A stretch of 47,103 bases of DNA from Patescibacteria group bacterium (GTDB taxonomy: Bacteria > Patescibacteriota > Minisyncoccia > Minisyncoccales > PEYH01): assembly GCA_018817645.1 (NCBI GenBank), contig JAHITK010000002.1:1-47103 (forward strand). The letters run 5' to 3'. Below, piece by piece: positions 37,399 through 44,300 of the stretch. The stretch's first letter is position 1. Each line of letters opens with the position of its first letter. The translations under genes were made by a program, and so were the position numbers. The notes under the pieces are model-generated. The model searched no databases and was not told the origin of the DNA. It was given only the letters and a program-made list of their open reading frames with translations.

Positions 37399-38256
37399 AT
37401 GATTATTTATTGTTTATTAATTTTTATATTCGGTCTTATTGTGGGTTCGTTTTTAAATTGCGCAATTTACCGACTGGAAAAAAAAGAGAGTTTTTTGCAA
37501 GGCCGGTCGTATTGCCCTCATTGTAAGCGTGCTTTGGCGTGGTGCGATTTAGTTCCGTTAATCAGTTTTATTGCCTTAAAGCGCCGCTGTCGGTATTGTA
37601 AAAAACCGATCTCCTGGCAGTATCCCTTGGTAGAATTAGCCACAGGCATCTTGTTTGTTTCAATTTTTTGGCATTTGTCATTGGGATTTGATTTGTCATT
37701 TGGATTTTGTCATTTGGATTTTTTAACTATTCTTTATTATCTGTTGATTGCCTGTTTTTTAATTGTTATTTTTGTCTACGACCTCAAGCATTTTATTATT
37801 CTGGACAAGGTTTTGATTCCAGCCATCATATTATCAATTTTCTATCGCCCCCTTGAATCAATTATCAATTATCAATTATCACCTGCCCGCATTGCTACGC
37901 AAAGCGTTGTAGGCGGGCAAAGCGTTGCAGGCGGGATCATCAATTATCTTTGCGCCGCCTTTGGAGCGGCCGGCCTTTTTCTTTTAATATATTTAATTTC
38001 CAGAGGGAAGTGGATTGGATTCGCCGATATTAAGTTGGCAATGCTTTTGGGCTTGATCCTGGGCTGGCCCAAGATAGCCCTGTCTTTGTTTTTAAGTTTT
38101 TTCATCGGTGCTATAATAGGAATAGGCCTGATAGTTTTCTCGGGCAAAAAGCTTAAAAGCGAAATTCCGTTTGCCCCATTTCTGATAGCAGGCACATTGA
38201 TTGCCTTTTTTTGGGGGCAAGGCCTGATTAACTGGTATTTTTCTTTGATTTTTTAA
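37399..38256 (+). CDS. pilD: Prepilin peptidase PilD
   Basis: 285 residues. The N-terminal methylation-type domain holds FGLIVGSFLNCAIYRL and two CxxC pairs (CPHC, CRYC). The peptidase Asp pair lies in FVYDLKHFIILDK and GFADIKLAMLLG, with many membrane helices. It cuts prepilin leaders after Gly and usually N-methylates the new end. Two low-complexity stretches look foreign: HLSLGFDLSFGFCHLDF (about 91-108) and ARIATQSVVGGQSVAGG (about 161-180). Their DNA belongs to the AT-rich and GC-rich dispersed repeats. Both are in frame and lie in loops between helices. Confidence 0.93.
   Translation: MIIYCLLIFIFGLIVGSFLNCAIYRLEKKESFLQGRSYCPHCKRALAWCDLVPLISFIALKRRCRYCKKPISWQYPLVELATGILFVSIFWHLSLGFDLSFGFCHLDFLTILYYLLIACFLIVIFVYDLKHFIILDKVLIPAIILSIFYRPLESIINYQLSPARIATQSVVGGQSVAGGIINYLCAAFGAAGLFLLIYLISRGKWIGFADIKLAMLLGLILGWPKIALSLFLSFFIGAIIGIGLIVFSGKKLKSEIPFAPFLIAGTLIAFFWGQGLINWYFSLIF
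37671..37722. repeat. AT-rich dispersed repeat inside pilD
   Basis: Three CATTTGTCATTTGGATTT-type units. The sequence is that of the TTTGACATTTGGATTTTGACA units in tsaD copy 2, read on the same strand. It encodes the LSLGFDLSFGFCHLDF segment. Confidence 0.75.
37880..37938. repeat. GC-rich palindromic repeat inside pilD
   Basis: CTGCCCGCATTGCTACGC, AAAGCGTTGTAGGCGGGC, AAAGCGTTGCAGGCGGG. It is bounded by ATCAATTATC-like copies on both sides (three on the left, one on the right), which could be a target-site duplication or just local simple repeats. It encodes ARIATQSVVGGQSVAGG in frame. Confidence 0.75.
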
Positions 38257-38259
38257 TCA

Positions 38260-38808
38260 ATGCTTAATCTTTACCTAAAAATAGACAATAAAATAAAAGG
38301 CATGACCCTGGTCGAGGTCTTGATAACCATGGCGATAATAGGGATTCTGTTAGCAGTCAGTTTTTTGGGTTATCGGCCAAGAGGGCAGGAGCTCGCATTG
38401 CAAAGATCCGCCTTTAAAATCGCGGCTGACATAGAGAGCGCCAGAGAAATGGCAATGTCTGCCCAAAAACACTCCAGCGGCGATATCCCGGCCGGGGGTT
38501 ACGGCGTTTATTTTGACACAGCAAATCCCTTTAGCTACATTCTTTTTGCAGATTTAGATGCGAGTAAAGGCAGAAAATCGGACGGCTCTGAAGACGTAAA
38601 AGGCCTAAAGATAGAAAGCGGACTGACATTAAGCGCCCTTTCTCCGTCTAATCCTGTAAATATTACATTTGTCCCGCCGTCCCCGGATGTTTATCTGCAA
38701 GGAGGGACAACCGCAGAGCAGGTTAACATAGTAATAACTATACAAGCAGACCCTTCCAAAACAAAGACAATCTCTGTAAATAAGGCAGGGTTAATCTCTG
38801 CCGATTAA
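38260..38808 (+). CDS. Minor prepilin (GspH/FimT-like)
   Basis: 182 residues. The leader ends KIKG|MTLVEVLITMAIIGILLAVS, a class III signal with Met at +1 and Glu at +5. The globular part (RSAFKIAADIESAREMAMSAQKH, then GYGVYFDT and Ser/Thr-rich strands) fits the GspH/FimT group of minor pilins, which help start pilus assembly. It begins 3 bp after the pilD stop and is followed by another minor pilin 9 bp later. Confidence 0.85.
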   Translation: MLNLYLKIDNKIKGMTLVEVLITMAIIGILLAVSFLGYRPRGQELALQRSAFKIAADIESAREMAMSAQKHSSGDIPAGGYGVYFDTANPFSYILFADLDASKGRKSDGSEDVKGLKIESGLTLSALSPSNPVNITFVPPSPDVYLQGGTTAEQVNIVITIQADPSKTKTISVNKAGLISAD

Positions 38809-38817
38809 TAACAGCCG

Positions 38818-39375
38818 ATGATTAATAATACATTATCCAACCAGGGCGGATTTACATTAATAGAAATGCTCATCACTATTACAGTAGTGAGTGTCGGCAT
38901 TGTGGGCGCTTTTATCGCGGTCCAACAGGGGATTATTGCCGTTGATTATTCTAATTCTCGTTTTACCGCCGCCCTTTTAGCGCAGGAAGGAGTGGAGATT
39001 ATTAAGAATATAAGGGACACTAATCTTTTAGAGTATAATTATGTTTCTGCCGGCACCATTTGGAGCGAGGGGCTTGGTATCGGAGATTTTGAGGTTCAAT
39101 ATACTGACCCAAAAACAACAGATCCGGTTCTGAATCAACCAATATGCAGTCCCGCTTGCGGACCTGATGATCTTCGGTCGCTTAAAAAATCTACTCCTGG
39201 TTTTTATAATTACGACGACGGAGAAGAGACCAGGTTTAAAAGATTGATTCAGATAGAGTCCCCTAATCCCCCTAATGTTGATCAGTTAGACGCAACCATT
39301 ACTGTTTATTGGAAGAAGAGAGGGGGAGGATATTACAGTATTTTTTTACTCCAGCATTTATACAACTGGTGGTAG
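38818..39375 (+). CDS. Minor prepilin (PilV/GspI-like)
   Basis: 185 residues. Leader MINNTLSNQGG|FTLIEMLITITVVSVGIVGAF. The first part of the mature protein, RFTAALLAQEGVEIIKNIRDTN, resembles the PilV/GspI group, whose conserved LA.EG.E segment follows the spine. The end is IFLLQHLYNWW. It probably acts as a priming minor pilin with the adjacent ones. The start ATG is 10 bp after the previous stop. Confidence 0.85.
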   Translation: MINNTLSNQGGFTLIEMLITITVVSVGIVGAFIAVQQGIIAVDYSNSRFTAALLAQEGVEIIKNIRDTNLLEYNYVSAGTIWSEGLGIGDFEVQYTDPKTTDPVLNQPICSPACGPDDLRSLKKSTPGFYNYDDGEETRFKRLIQIESPNPPNVDQLDATITVYWKKRGGGYYSIFLLQHLYNWW

Positions 39376-39406
39376 GTTCTCTCCCCGCCTTGAGCGGGTC
39401 AGTCAA

Positions 39407-39470
39407 ACCCAAAATCCAAAGCCCAAAGCCCAAAATCCAAAATCCAAAATCCAAAATCCAAAACCCAAAA
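39407..39470. repeat. CCAAAAT tandem array before a minor-pilin gene
   Basis: About seven units of CCCAAAATCCAAA/CCAAAATCCAAA run up to 8 bp before the next ATG. It is the complement type of the TTTGGATTTTGG units in tsaD and upstream of the S1 gene. Confidence 0.78.
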
Positions 39471-39477
39471 GCATAAA

Positions 39478-40029
39478 ATGCAAAATAAAAGACAAAAAAA
39501 GAGTCATAGCACAAAAAAGGGATTTACGCTGGTTGAAATTGTTGTTGTGACCGGGATATTCAGCGTTTTAATGATAGCCATTTCCGGAATCTTTATTGCC
39601 GCCCTTAGGGCCGAAAGGAATGTGCTTGCGTCTAAAAAGGTTTTAGGAGAATTAAGCTATGCGATGGAATATATGACTCGCGCTCTTAGGATGGCTGACA
39701 AAGACAATACGGGTTTTTGTATTCCGAGTGGCTCTAATTATCAATTAACGGCAAGGAGTGGTATAAAATTTATTAACATCCTTCAATCAGGCGCTTGCCA
39801 GGAATTTTTCGCAGATAACGGAAAAATAAAGTATGCGACCGGGGCAGAAGAGCTTGAGCTAACCTCTTCCAATATCAATGTGTCAGCGTTAAAATTTGAG
39901 ATTATCAATGAAACAGAATCAGATAATCTTCAGCCGTTTGTCACTATCCAAATAGAAGCGGATACGCCCAACAGCGCTGTCCTTCGGCTTCAAACCAGCA
40001 TTTCACAGAGGAACCCGGACATCCGATAA
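39478..40029 (+). CDS. Minor prepilin (PilW/GspJ-like)
   Basis: 183 residues. A basic leader MQNKRQKKSHSTKKG precedes G|FTLVEIVVVTGIFSVLMIAI with Glu at +5. The mature part (LASKKVLGELSYAMEYMTRALRMADKDN) follows the PilW/GspJ pattern, with a Cys pair further on (GFCIPSGS, SGACQEFF). It is the last classical prepilin of the set. Its start lies just after the CCAAAAT array. Confidence 0.85.
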   Translation: MQNKRQKKSHSTKKGFTLVEIVVVTGIFSVLMIAISGIFIAALRAERNVLASKKVLGELSYAMEYMTRALRMADKDNTGFCIPSGSNYQLTARSGIKFINILQSGACQEFFADNGKIKYATGAEELELTSSNINVSALKFEIINETESDNLQPFVTIQIEADTPNSAVLRLQTSISQRNPDIR

Positions 40030-40140
40030 TGAAAAACTTAAAATGAAAAATGAAAAACCACAATGTAAAACCTAAAATTTATTTTTTAATTTTTATCTGT
40101 TATTTTACATTTTTAGTTTTTAGTTTTTAATTTAATCATT
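40030..40140. other. Short AT-rich gap between minor-pilin genes
   Basis: No gene. TAAAATGAAAAATGAAAAACCACAATGTAAAACC is followed by ATTTTACATTTTTAG and TTAGTTTTTAATTT; the two halves are partly complementary (AAAATGTAAAA/TTTTACATTTT). A hairpin is possible, but the DNA may just be simple-repeat sequence. Confidence 0.5.
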
Positions 40141-40536
40141 ATGTCTTCCCAAAAAGGAGCCACCCTATATTTTGCTATCATCATAATGTCTATTTTGTTG
40201 GCAGCGGTTTTTAGCATTAGTTCTATAGTATTAATACAAATAAGGGCTATCAAAGGAATGGGGGATTCAATAGTGGCTTTCTATGCCGCTGACACCGGCG
40301 TAGAAACAGCATTATATGATCTTTATAACGCTAATTACATCAATCATTACGGGCCGGTATCTTTAGGCAGCGGGACATACACTTATGAAGTATGGGTTAC
40401 CCAGCCCGCTGGCGGGATATTGCCAGGGATTCCAATAGACAGCCCTTTTAATTGCACTGGAAAAGGACAATATTATTGCATTAAATCCATAGGCGCCTAT
40501 AATTCAGTTAAGAGGGCCGTAGAGGCAGATGGTTAA
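40141..40536 (+). CDS. PilX-like pilus assembly protein
   Basis: 131 residues. MSSQKGATLYFAIIIMSILLAAVFSISSIVLIQI is a membrane spine with G|A at the possible cleavage site but Leu-Tyr where the Glu+5 would be, so it is not a standard prepilin. The following AADTGVETALYDLYNAN segment (A.D.G.E.AL) is typical of the PilX N-terminal family. Two Cys (FNCTGKGQYYC) may form a disulfide. It lies at the end of the pilus locus, 17 bp before ligA. Confidence 0.7.
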   Translation: MSSQKGATLYFAIIIMSILLAAVFSISSIVLIQIRAIKGMGDSIVAFYAADTGVETALYDLYNANYINHYGPVSLGSGTYTYEVWVTQPAGGILPGIPIDSPFNCTGKGQYYCIKSIGAYNSVKRAVEADG

Positions 40537-40552
40537 CGAATATTTTATTATT

Positions 40553-42613
40553 ATGATGGATAAGGAGTCCGCAAAAAAGAGGATAGAAAAACTCAAAAAG
40601 GTGATTAATTATCACCGTTATTTATATCACGTCTTAGATAAGCAGGAAATTTCTGATTCTGCCTTGGACTCGTTAAAAAATGAACTTGTCGGGCTGGAGG
40701 AGCAATATCCGGAATTGATTACCCCTGATTCTCCGAGCCAGCGAGTCGGAGGAAAACCGTTGGATAAGTTCGAAAAAATACAACATCGGGTTCCAATGCT
40801 TTCAATTGACGATATTTTTGACAGAGAAACGCTTGAGTCCTGGGAAAAATACTTAAAAAAATTACAGCCATTGGAAAAGTTTGAGTATTTTTGCGAGCCG
40901 AAAATTGACGGATTTGCGATAACATTGATTTATGATAGGGGTATTTTAGTGACCGGAGCTACTAGGGGAGACGGGAGAATCGGAGAGAATGTAACGCAGA
41001 ACATAAAGACCATAAACAGCATTCCGTTAGAACTGGAGATTCACCGACCCATTGAAGATAAAAACATTGAAGATAATTTAAAAGAAAGGATAAAAAATGG
41101 GCGGATGGAGATAAGAGGGGAAGTATATATGGATAAGGCGTCATTTGATAAAATTAACAAACAGAGGATTAAAAACAAAGAATCTGTCTACGCTAATCCC
41201 AGAAATTTGGCAGCCGGCTCAATCCGCCAACTCGACCCTAAATTAGCCGCTTCGCGGGGATTAAGGTTTTTGGCTTACGATTTAGTATCCGATATGTCAT
41301 CCGATACCTCTACCGATATGGGAATTACCACTCATTCTGCGGAACACGAGGTGCTTTCCTGCCTTGGATTTAGGATCGAAAAAGGTAAAATCTGTAAAAA
41401 TATAGAGCAGGTAGTCAATTTTTGGGAGAAAACCCAAAAAAACAGGGATATTTTGCCTTTTCAGGTAGATGGCGTAGTGGTTTTGGTTAATAATAATCAA
41501 ATTCTTGATAAATTGGGTGTTATTGGCAAAAGTCCGCGAGGGATAAGGGCCTTTAAGTTCTTGGCCAAGCAGGCGACGACCAAAGTCAGAGACATAAAGG
41601 TGCAAGTCGGCAGAACTGGCGCCATTACGCCTGTAGCGATATTAGAGCCGGTCAAAATTGAAGGAGCTACTATTACCAGAGCCACCCTGCATAACGAAGA
41701 TGAATTAAAGAGATTAGGAGTGAAGATCGGCGATACGGTTATTATAGAAAGAGCTGGGGATGTTATCCCAGCCGTTTCAACGGTTTTGAAGGATTTAAGA
41801 GACGGCAAAGAAAAGGCCTTTAATTTTCCTCGTAAATGTCCGGTTTGCGGCCGGGAATTAGTCAGACCCAAAGATGAGGTTATTTGGAGGTGCGAGAATC
41901 ATAATTGCCCGGCCCGGAAAAGAGAATTTTTAGAGCATTTCGTGTCAAAAAAGGCCTTTAATATTGAAGGATTGGGGCCTAAAATTATTGAGCAATTGAA
42001 TATAAACGGATTAGTGAGCCAGCCCTTGGATTTCTTTGAGTTAAAACAGGGTGATTTGATGCCATTAGAAAGGTTTGCCGAAAAATCGGCTGATAATTTA
42101 ATTACCGAGATTCAACATCGAAAAAACATACCGCTAAACCGCTTTATTTATTCTTTAGGAATACGCCATACAGGCGAAGAAACAGCTCTTGATTTGGCGG
42201 TTCATTTTAAGACGCTGGAGAAATTAGCCAAGGCCTCTATCACAGAGCTTGAGTTTGTCCCTGATATTGGAGAGAAGGTGGCAGAAAGCATATACCATTG
42301 GTTTAATAGTAAAAATAACCGCGTGTTTTTAGATAAAATTTTGCGCGCTGGAATTACTATCTCTCCATTGCCAGAAAGGGGAAATAAGCTGTTATCAGGA
42401 AAGAGCTTTGTAATAACCGGCGTACTTGAGAATATGTCGCGGGATAAGGCCCGGGCCCGCATATGGGAATTAGGGGGAAGCGCCTCCGATTCAGTGAGTA
42501 AAAACACTAATTTTTTAGTGTCTGGAAAGAATCCGGGCAGCAAATTAAGCAAAGCAAGAGAACTGGGCGTCAAAATTATATCAGAAGAAGAATTCCTTAA
42601 AATGATAAAATGA
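40553..42613 (+). CDS. ligA: NAD-dependent DNA ligase LigA
   Basis: About 686 residues from ATG 40553 (MMDKESAKKRIEKL; another ATG is the next codon). The track start at 40529 overlaps the previous stop and adds residues with no family match. Domain order is usual: Ia helices (INYHRYLYHVLD), the adenylation domain with the active-site Lys in CEPKIDGFAI, OB domain (VQVGRTGAITPVAILEPV), zinc finger (CPVCGRELVRPKDEVIWRCENHNC), helix-hairpin-helix repeats, and C-terminal BRCT (SGKSFVITGVLENMSRDKAR). It seals nicks in replication. rodA starts inside its stop. Confidence 0.97.
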   Translation: MMDKESAKKRIEKLKKVINYHRYLYHVLDKQEISDSALDSLKNELVGLEEQYPELITPDSPSQRVGGKPLDKFEKIQHRVPMLSIDDIFDRETLESWEKYLKKLQPLEKFEYFCEPKIDGFAITLIYDRGILVTGATRGDGRIGENVTQNIKTINSIPLELEIHRPIEDKNIEDNLKERIKNGRMEIRGEVYMDKASFDKINKQRIKNKESVYANPRNLAAGSIRQLDPKLAASRGLRFLAYDLVSDMSSDTSTDMGITTHSAEHEVLSCLGFRIEKGKICKNIEQVVNFWEKTQKNRDILPFQVDGVVVLVNNNQILDKLGVIGKSPRGIRAFKFLAKQATTKVRDIKVQVGRTGAITPVAILEPVKIEGATITRATLHNEDELKRLGVKIGDTVIIERAGDVIPAVSTVLKDLRDGKEKAFNFPRKCPVCGRELVRPKDEVIWRCENHNCPARKREFLEHFVSKKAFNIEGLGPKIIEQLNINGLVSQPLDFFELKQGDLMPLERFAEKSADNLITEIQHRKNIPLNRFIYSLGIRHTGEETALDLAVHFKTLEKLAKASITELEFVPDIGEKVAESIYHWFNSKNNRVFLDKILRAGITISPLPERGNKLLSGKSFVITGVLENMSRDKARARIWELGGSASDSVSKNTNFLVSGKNPGSKLSKARELGVKIISEEEFLKMIK

Positions 42614-43710
42614 CGATTATCAGTTATTTCAAGAAGTTTGATTGGCCCCTTGTCTTAACAGCAATTATCCTGACCGGTATCGGTCTTTTGTCGTTGTACA
42701 GCTCATCATTAGGCATAGTGGGCAGTTTTTTAAACTTCAATAAACAGCTCATATTTTTGGGCGTCGGATTAACGCTAATGATAATACTTTCTTTTGTTGA
42801 TTATCGGGGTCTAAAAGACAATTCTTATCTTATTCTTGTCTTTTACGCATTAGGCATTATAGCTCTGATTGGCTTGTTAGTTTTTAATAATCCCATAAGA
42901 GGAGTAAGGAGTTGGTATAAGATAGGGCAGGCGGCGATTGCGCCCGTAGAATTCCTGAAAATAGTTATAATAGCTCTTTTGGCAAAGTATTTTTCCGCCC
43001 GCCATGTGGAGATGTATAAGTTTCGTCATATTATTCTATCAGGCCTATACATCGCCCTCCCCGTGTTTTTAGTGTTTCTCCAGCCCGATGTCGGCTCTGT
43101 TTTGGTGCTGATTTTTCTATGGATTGGCATCTTAGCGGTTTCCGGAATTCATTTGCGCCATTTTTTAATTTTGTCCCTTTGCGGCCTTATATTATTCGTA
43201 TTTGCTTGGGGTTTTCTGTTAAGAGATTATCAAAAAGAAAGAGTTATAAGCTTTGTTTTGCCCGATTATGAGCCATTGCAGGCGGGATGGAATCAAAGAC
43301 AGACCAAAATAGCCATCGGGAACGGAGGAATTATCGGGAGGGGCGTGGGTAATGGTTCTCAAACGCAGCAAGGGTTTTTGCCAGAGCCCCAGACCGATTT
43401 TATCTTTTCGGCGATCGCCGAAGAATTTGGGTTTTTAGCCATAATAGGCATTATTCTTTTATTCCTTGTTTTCTTTTGGCGCGTAACGAGCATTGCTTTG
43501 CGCGCAGACAATAATTTTTCTCGCCTTTTTGCTTTAGGGGTCGGGTTTGTTGTAATCGCCCAATTTTTTATAAATATTGGGAGCAATATCGGTTATTTGC
43601 CGGTAATCGGGGTGCCTTTGCCTTTTATAAGCTATGGAGGTTCTTTTCTGATCGCGATGTTTATCGCAATAGGCATTCTCCAGAATATAAAAATCGACTC
43701 AACGACTTAA
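42610..43710 (+). CDS. rodA: SEDS-family peptidoglycan polymerase RodA
   Basis: 366 residues, about ten membrane helices, with the SEDS motifs FDWPLVLTAIILTGIGLLSLYS, NKQLIF.GVG, FLQPDVGSVLVLI and FISYGGSFLIAMFI. RodA polymerises glycan strands during elongation together with a class B PBP. In the extracellular loop before WNQRQTKIAIGNGGI the family has a conserved Asp in a DP..G.GY motif; here the aligned place reads DYEPLQAGWN, so that position appears to be Glu (residue 221). No class B PBP gene is in view. ATG overlaps the ligA stop by 4 bp (ATGA). Confidence 0.9.
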   Translation: MTIISYFKKFDWPLVLTAIILTGIGLLSLYSSSLGIVGSFLNFNKQLIFLGVGLTLMIILSFVDYRGLKDNSYLILVFYALGIIALIGLLVFNNPIRGVRSWYKIGQAAIAPVEFLKIVIIALLAKYFSARHVEMYKFRHIILSGLYIALPVFLVFLQPDVGSVLVLIFLWIGILAVSGIHLRHFLILSLCGLILFVFAWGFLLRDYQKERVISFVLPDYEPLQAGWNQRQTKIAIGNGGIIGRGVGNGSQTQQGFLPEPQTDFIFSAIAEEFGFLAIIGIILLFLVFFWRVTSIALRADNNFSRLFALGVGFVVIAQFFINIGSNIGYLPVIGVPLPFISYGGSFLIAMFIAIGILQNIKIDSTT

Positions 43711-43751
43711 CAATTAAGCAAATAAGCAAGTAAGCGATTAAGCAATTAAAT
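43711..43751. repeat. AAGCAATTAAGCAA array, left of four-helix gene
   Basis: Five imperfect units (CAATTAAGC, AAATAAGC, AAGTAAGC, GATTAAGC, AATTAAA) directly before the ATG. The same kind of array in reverse orientation follows the gene. Confidence 0.75.
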
Positions 43752-44111
43752 ATGGGTAAAGAGAATTTCTTTAGCGACTTGAAGCAAAAAGCGGATGAGT
43801 ATGTTCATTTGGTTTATAAGATTACCAAGCATTTTCCTAAAGAGGAAATGTATGGAGTAAGTTCCCAAACAAGAAGAGCAACCTTATCAATTATTCTCAA
43901 TTATATTGAAGGTTTTGCCCGGCAGAGAATGGCGGTTAGGCGGAATTTTTGGCAAATTTCATACGGTTCTTTGAAAGAATCAAAATATCTCCTAAACTTT
44001 TCGTTAATTGAGGGATATCTTAGCCAAGAGGAATATGATAAAGCAATTGCGTTGGCTGAAGAGATTGGAGCAATGCTTTGGACCGTCCTTCAGTCCATAA
44101 AGAGCAGTTAG
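43752..44111 (+). CDS. Four-helix-bundle protein (S23/IVS family)
   Basis: 119 residues, all helical: LKQKADEYVHLVYKITKHFPKEEMYGVSSQTRRATLSIILNYIEGFAR, then RRNFWQISYGSLKESKYLLNFSLIEGYLSQEEYD. The FP..E.YG..SQ.RRA..SI..NI.EG. signature is that of the 'four helix bundle' family, first known from proteins encoded in 23S rRNA intervening sequences. It is common in CPR genomes, often in several copies, and its function is unknown; a diversity-generating-retroelement accessory role is known for some relatives (Avd). No such retroelement is seen here. The gene is framed by inverted repeat arrays, which hints at movement as a cassette. Confidence 0.85.
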   Translation: MGKENFFSDLKQKADEYVHLVYKITKHFPKEEMYGVSSQTRRATLSIILNYIEGFARQRMAVRRNFWQISYGSLKESKYLLNFSLIEGYLSQEEYDKAIALAEEIGAMLWTVLQSIKSS

Positions 44112-44173
44112 CAACAGCCAAACAACTAATATTTTAATTGTTTATATGCTTAATTGCTTATATGTTTAATTGA
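44112..44173. repeat. Reverse repeat array, right of four-helix gene
   Basis: ATATGCTTAATTGCTTATATG and GTTTAATTG units, the complement of the left array (CAATTAAGC). Left and right arrays form an inverted-repeat frame of about 40 bp around the gene. Confidence 0.7.
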
Positions 44174-44191
44174 GTTTGAGTTATCCACAAT

Positions 44192-44215
44192 AAAACCCTT
44201 GACCATAGGGTTTTT
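44192..44215 (+). terminator. Rho-independent terminator
   Basis: AAAACCCT-TGACCAT-AGGGTTTTT, an 8-bp stem followed by T residues. It ends the rodA/four-helix transcription unit and insulates the fibre gene. Confidence 0.7.
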
Positions 44216-44246
44216 AAATTAGACAATATAACAATATATATGTATA

Positions 44247-44281
44247 CGATATAGCAGAAAATACGATACAATACTATATCG
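44247..44281. promoter_or_regulatory. Spaced inverted repeat upstream of fibre gene
   Basis: CGATATAG (44247-44254) and its exact complement CTATATCG (44274-44281) lie 19 bp apart, 20 bp before the ATG. TACAAT between them could be a -10. It might be an operator for a DNA-binding protein, perhaps for the HTH domains of the gene itself. This is inference from position only. Confidence 0.35.
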
Positions 44282-44300
44282 GATACCAATAAAGACCATA

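Noticed and set aside
43752-44111. Diversity-generating retroelement accessory (Avd) system
   Set aside because: The four-helix-bundle family is related to Avd, but no reverse transcriptase or template/variable repeat pair was seen in the window.
44181-44189. Perfect DnaA-box-like TTATCCACA
   Set aside because: Only a single box was seen and no dnaA, dnaN or AT-rich unwinding region is near, so an origin cannot be supported.
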